Source: Deminuibacter sp966424055
GTDB lineage: Bacteria > Bacteroidota > Bacteroidia > Chitinophagales > Chitinophagaceae
DNA length: 64,000 nucleotides
Assembly: GCA_966424055.1 (NCBI GenBank)
Contig: CBJLMB010000019.1
Span: forward strand, 39,481-103,480
Direction: 5' to 3'
The translations under genes and the position numbers were made by a program. Below, in pieces: positions 61,531 to 64,000 of the stretch (position 1 is its first letter; each line of letters begins with the position of its first letter). Under the pieces are notes generated by a model, which was given only the letters and a program-made list of their open reading frames with translations, was not told where the DNA came from and ran no database searches.

Positions 61531-62058
61531 ATGCAGATAATTGCCACTCATATTAATTACTACATCGTGTGTAAGCGAAAGTTGTGGTTGTTTGTCAACA
61601 GTATCAATATGGAGCAGACATCTGATACTGTATATGATGGTAAACTGTTGCATGAAACCAGCTATCCACAGCGAGCGGAAAAATATACCGAGATTGAATT
61701 ATCTGCATCATATAATGGTATTGGGTTGGCTGGCAAAATAGATTTTTATGATGCCAATGAAAGAATCATTCACGAAACGAAACGCAGCGACAAGGTGGAA
61801 GAAGCGCATGAATGGCAGGTGAAATATTATATATGGCTATTGGAATTAAATGGTGTTGAAAATGTACGGGCGGTTTTGGAATACCCTGCTTTACGGCACA
61901 AAAACCTGGTAGTGTTAGATAATGCAGACAGGCATTATTTATTAGATATCATCGCGGCCGTTGCGCAACTAAAGGAATGTGATATTTGCCCGCCAAAGAT
62001 CAACGCAAAAATTTGTAAAAGCTGTTCTTATTACGAACTCTGTTATATTGGGGAATAA
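61531..62058 (+). CDS. cas4: CRISPR adaptation exonuclease Cas4
   Basis: 175 residues of the RecB-like family. Iron-sulfur ligands are Cys 14 (YYIVCKRKLWL) and Cys 162, 165 and 171 (ICKSCSYYELCYIGE). Nuclease residues are Asp 71 (AGKIDFYD), Glu 82 and Lys 84 (HETKRS), and Gln 96 in the QxxxY motif. It trims pre-spacers and helps select PAM-bearing ends for Cas1-Cas2. Overlaps cas1 by one base (TAATG). Confidence 0.93.
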   Translation: MQIIATHINYYIVCKRKLWLFVNSINMEQTSDTVYDGKLLHETSYPQRAEKYTEIELSASYNGIGLAGKIDFYDANERIIHETKRSDKVEEAHEWQVKYYIWLLELNGVENVRAVLEYPALRHKNLVVLDNADRHYLLDIIAAVAQLKECDICPPKINAKICKSCSYYELCYIGE

Positions 62059-63062
62059 TGAAAAAGTCTTACTACCTGTTTAACCCTGGACGCATGAGCC
62101 GCAAGGATAATACACTAAAGTTTACGCCTGTCGATGAGGCTGGAAATGAAACAACACCTAAATATATTCCAGTGGAAAGTGTGGATAATCTTTACTGTTT
62201 TGGTGCATTGGATGCCAACAGTGCATTATATAATTTCTTGGGAAAGGAATCTGTCAGTGTTCACTTCTTTGATTATTATGAGCATTATACAGGTAGCTTT
62301 ATGCCAAAGGATTACTTGCTTAGCGGCAAGGTCTTAATTGCACAAACGGAACATTATACCAGGTCTTCCAAGCGAATAGTACTGGCGCAGAAGTTTATTG
62401 AAGGCGCCGCCTTCAATATGGTTAAAAACCTGCGTTATTACAATAATCGAGACAAAAACACCTCCAGTCAGATAGAAAAGATAGAGTTGTTGTTGCAGCA
62501 AGTGTCATTAGTAACCAAAACTGAAGAATTAATGGGAATCGAGGGCAATATGCGTATGGCATATTACGAAGCTTTTGATCTTATCATCAATGATTTTGAA
62601 ATGGGTAATCGTTCCAGACAACCGCCTTCCAATGAAGTAAATGCTTTGATTTCATTTTGCAACATGATGTGTTATACCCTTTGCCTTGATCAAATTTATC
62701 ATACGCAACTTAATCCTACCATCAGTTACCTTCACCAGCCCGGTGAACGTCGTTATTCGCTTAGTTTGGATTTGTCGGAAATTTTCAAACCCATATTGGT
62801 AGACAGGATGATATTTTCTTTGCTTAATAAGAAGGTAGTTAGTAAAAATGATTTTGACCACAAACTCAACAGTTGTTTATTAAAAGAAAGCGGCAGGAAA
62901 AAAGTGGTCAAAGCCTGGGATGAACGCCTTGCCGAAACCATTAAGCACCGTAGTTTGAAACGCAGTGTAAGTTATAAGCATTTGGTGAAACTGGAGTGCT
63001 ATAAATTGGTTAAGCATATTTTGAATATGGAAGAATACAAGCCCTTTAAAACATGGTGGTAG
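62058..63062 (+). CDS. cas1: CRISPR integrase Cas1 (type I-B)
   Basis: 334 residues. It begins KKSYYLFNPGRMSRKDNTLK; the active-site residues are Glu 162 (GIEGNMRMAYYEAF), His 226 (TISYLHQPGERRYSL) and Glu 241 (LDLSEIFKPILVDR). Forms the integrase complex with Cas2 and adds new spacers at the leader end. Gene is 1 bp ahead of cas2. Confidence 0.96.
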   Translation: MKKSYYLFNPGRMSRKDNTLKFTPVDEAGNETTPKYIPVESVDNLYCFGALDANSALYNFLGKESVSVHFFDYYEHYTGSFMPKDYLLSGKVLIAQTEHYTRSSKRIVLAQKFIEGAAFNMVKNLRYYNNRDKNTSSQIEKIELLLQQVSLVTKTEELMGIEGNMRMAYYEAFDLIINDFEMGNRSRQPPSNEVNALISFCNMMCYTLCLDQIYHTQLNPTISYLHQPGERRYSLSLDLSEIFKPILVDRMIFSLLNKKVVSKNDFDHKLNSCLLKESGRKKVVKAWDERLAETIKHRSLKRSVSYKHLVKLECYKLVKHILNMEEYKPFKTWW

Positions 63063-63063
63063 T

Positions 63064-63327
63064 ATGTATGTGATTTTGGTATATGATATAGAAGAAAAAC
63101 GCGTTGCCAAAATGCTTAAATTATGCAGGCAATATCTGAACTGGATACAGAATAGTGTATTTGAAGGAGAATTGACAGAAGTAAAGCTGAAGGAATTAGT
63201 GGCCAAGGCGAAGGTTATTATGAACCCTGAAGCAGACAGTATTATTGTTTTCAAAAGCCGCGATGAGAAGTGGCTAGAGAAGCAGGTGATAGGAATGGAG
63301 AAAAATACTTTAGATAATATTCTATAG
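63064..63327 (+). CDS. cas2: CRISPR-associated protein Cas2
   Basis: 87 residues. Ferredoxin fold with YVILVYDIEEKRVAKMLKLC (Asp 8 conserved), YLNWIQNSVFEGELTEVKLK and ADSIIVFKSRDEKW. Structural core of the Cas1-Cas2 integrase. Last gene of the operon; the CRISPR leader begins at its stop. Confidence 0.95.
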   Translation: MYVILVYDIEEKRVAKMLKLCRQYLNWIQNSVFEGELTEVKLKELVAKAKVIMNPEADSIIVFKSRDEKWLEKQVIGMEKNTLDNIL

Positions 63328-63534
63328 TTGTCGATGACCCTGTTTGGGGGAGGACGGAAGCTCTTTGACAGATGGAAAACAACAACAAACGCAATAAAGA
63401 AAGGGTTTTCACAAGGTTGTCGATATAGGGGGGGATTATATAACTGTATATCGACAACCTTTTACGCCTGAAATTTTATATATTTATTGTTTAAATGGCT
63501 GGGAGCCAGGCTTTTTTTGCCGTCGATGCGGCGG
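63328..63534 (+). promoter_or_regulatory. CRISPR leader with large inverted repeat
   Basis: 207 bp between cas2 and the first repeat. A perfect 15-bp inverted repeat (AAGGTTGTCGATATA at 63413-63427; complement at 63447-63461) with a 19-nt G-rich loop is followed by TTTT. A further GTTGTCGAT lies at the cas2 stop (63327-63335). The hairpin could terminate the cas transcript or serve as a docking site for adaptation proteins. The last 60 bp before the array are A/T-rich. Confidence 0.6.
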
Positions 63535-64000
63535 CTTTTAATCGCACAAGAGTTGAATTGAAATCACAGAGTATCGACTTAAAAAGGTGGCGTATGTACA
63601 CTTTTAATCGCACAAGAGTTGAATTGAAATCTGTGAAGACGTGGGACAGCAGCTCTGCCACTGTGCTTTTAATCGCACAAGAGTTGAATTGAAATCTAGC
63701 TGACCCCTGGAACGGGAAAGGCGTTCCTTCTTTTAATCGCACAAGAGTTGAATTGAAATCAAGTCCCAGATCGCGGGCTATGATGTTGTGATTCTTTTAA
63801 TCGCACAAGAGTTGAATTGAAATTGAAGTGAATGAACCGGTAAACTCATAGCCATGACTTTTAATCGCACAAGAGTTGAATTGAAATGAACCTGTATATA
63901 TCGTTAACATATGCGCTCTACTCCTTTTAATCGCACAAGAGTTGAATTGAAATTCATTACCGCCTGATTCATTTCCGAATAAGCCCAACTTTTAATCGCA
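63535..64000 (+). CRISPR. Type I-B CRISPR array (continues past window edge)
   Basis: Seven complete identical 30-nt repeats start at 63535, 63601, 63666, 63730, 63794, 63858 and 63924; an eighth begins at 63989 and is cut at the edge. Each repeat begins CTTTTAATCG and ends GTTGAATTGAAAT, so the crRNA handle is ATTGAAAT. The seven spacers are 36, 35, 34, 34, 34, 36 and 35 nt and all different. The leader side is next to cas2. No repeat degeneration is seen in the visible part. Confidence 0.98.

Noticed and set aside
63495..63988. Short frames through the CRISPR array
   Set aside because: They arise from the repeats and spacers and show periodic identical peptides; not genes.
1..64000. tRNA, rRNA genes, insertion sequences or prophage genes
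   Set aside because: No cloverleaf, rRNA segment, transposase, integrase or phage structural gene was recognised anywhere in the window, though tRNA absence was judged by eye only.

Overview
The window comes from a member of the Bacteroidota, most likely the family Chitinophagaceae. The evidence is a SusC/SusD pair, a secreted protein with a C-terminal type IX secretion sorting domain, several promoters with the Bacteroidota -7 consensus TAnnTTTG, and a near absence of Shine-Dalgarno sequences. No rRNA or tRNA gene was recognised.

Layout. 1-9.9 kb is mostly chromosomal housekeeping: a partial ung, an O-acyltransferase, an AraC regulator divergent from a DHA2 drug exporter, a lipoprotein, rmuC and an MgtC-family protein. 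9.9-15.9 kb holds a cyclase-family hydrolase and a glycerol operon, glpD-glpK-glpF, with a divergent DeoR-type regulator. 16.6-32.4 kb is a polysaccharide-utilisation-type locus: susC, susD, a DUF4434/T9SS protein, two Gfo/Idh/MocA dehydrogenases, an AGE epimerase, a sugar MFS transporter, a GMC oxidoreductase and a TIM-barrel isomerase, with a divergent ROK regulator. 32.4-49.5 kb contains a hybrid histidine kinase, a TetR/hydrolase pair, an aspartate/asparagine module (aspA, asparaginase, C4-dicarboxylate carrier, porin), a GH27 alpha-galactosidase and several small regulators and enzymes. 50-51.7 kb has a YCII/ECF sigma pair.

52.5-64 kb is a defence island. A type IV toxin-antitoxin pair (AbiEi/AbiEii) is followed by a complete type I-B CRISPR-Cas operon (cas6, cas8b/cst1, cas7, cas5, cas3, cas4, cas1, cas2). 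A CRISPR array of 30-nt repeats with 34-36-nt spacers runs off the right edge of the window.

The most interesting signal lies between cas6 and cas8. On the minus strand there is a degenerate CRISPR repeat whose last 13 nt, including the whole 8-nt crRNA handle, equal the array repeat. It is followed by a spacer-like segment whose first 17 nt recur about 95 bp away, with CCA as the 5' flank. That second site lies just upstream of a TAnnTTTG element and of an unlisted 43-codon CxxC/CxxC mini-gene whose stop overlaps the cas8 start. This is the layout of a CreTA/CreR-type module, in which a crRNA-like RNA guides Cascade to repress a toxin or cas promoter. The identification rests on sequence pattern only.
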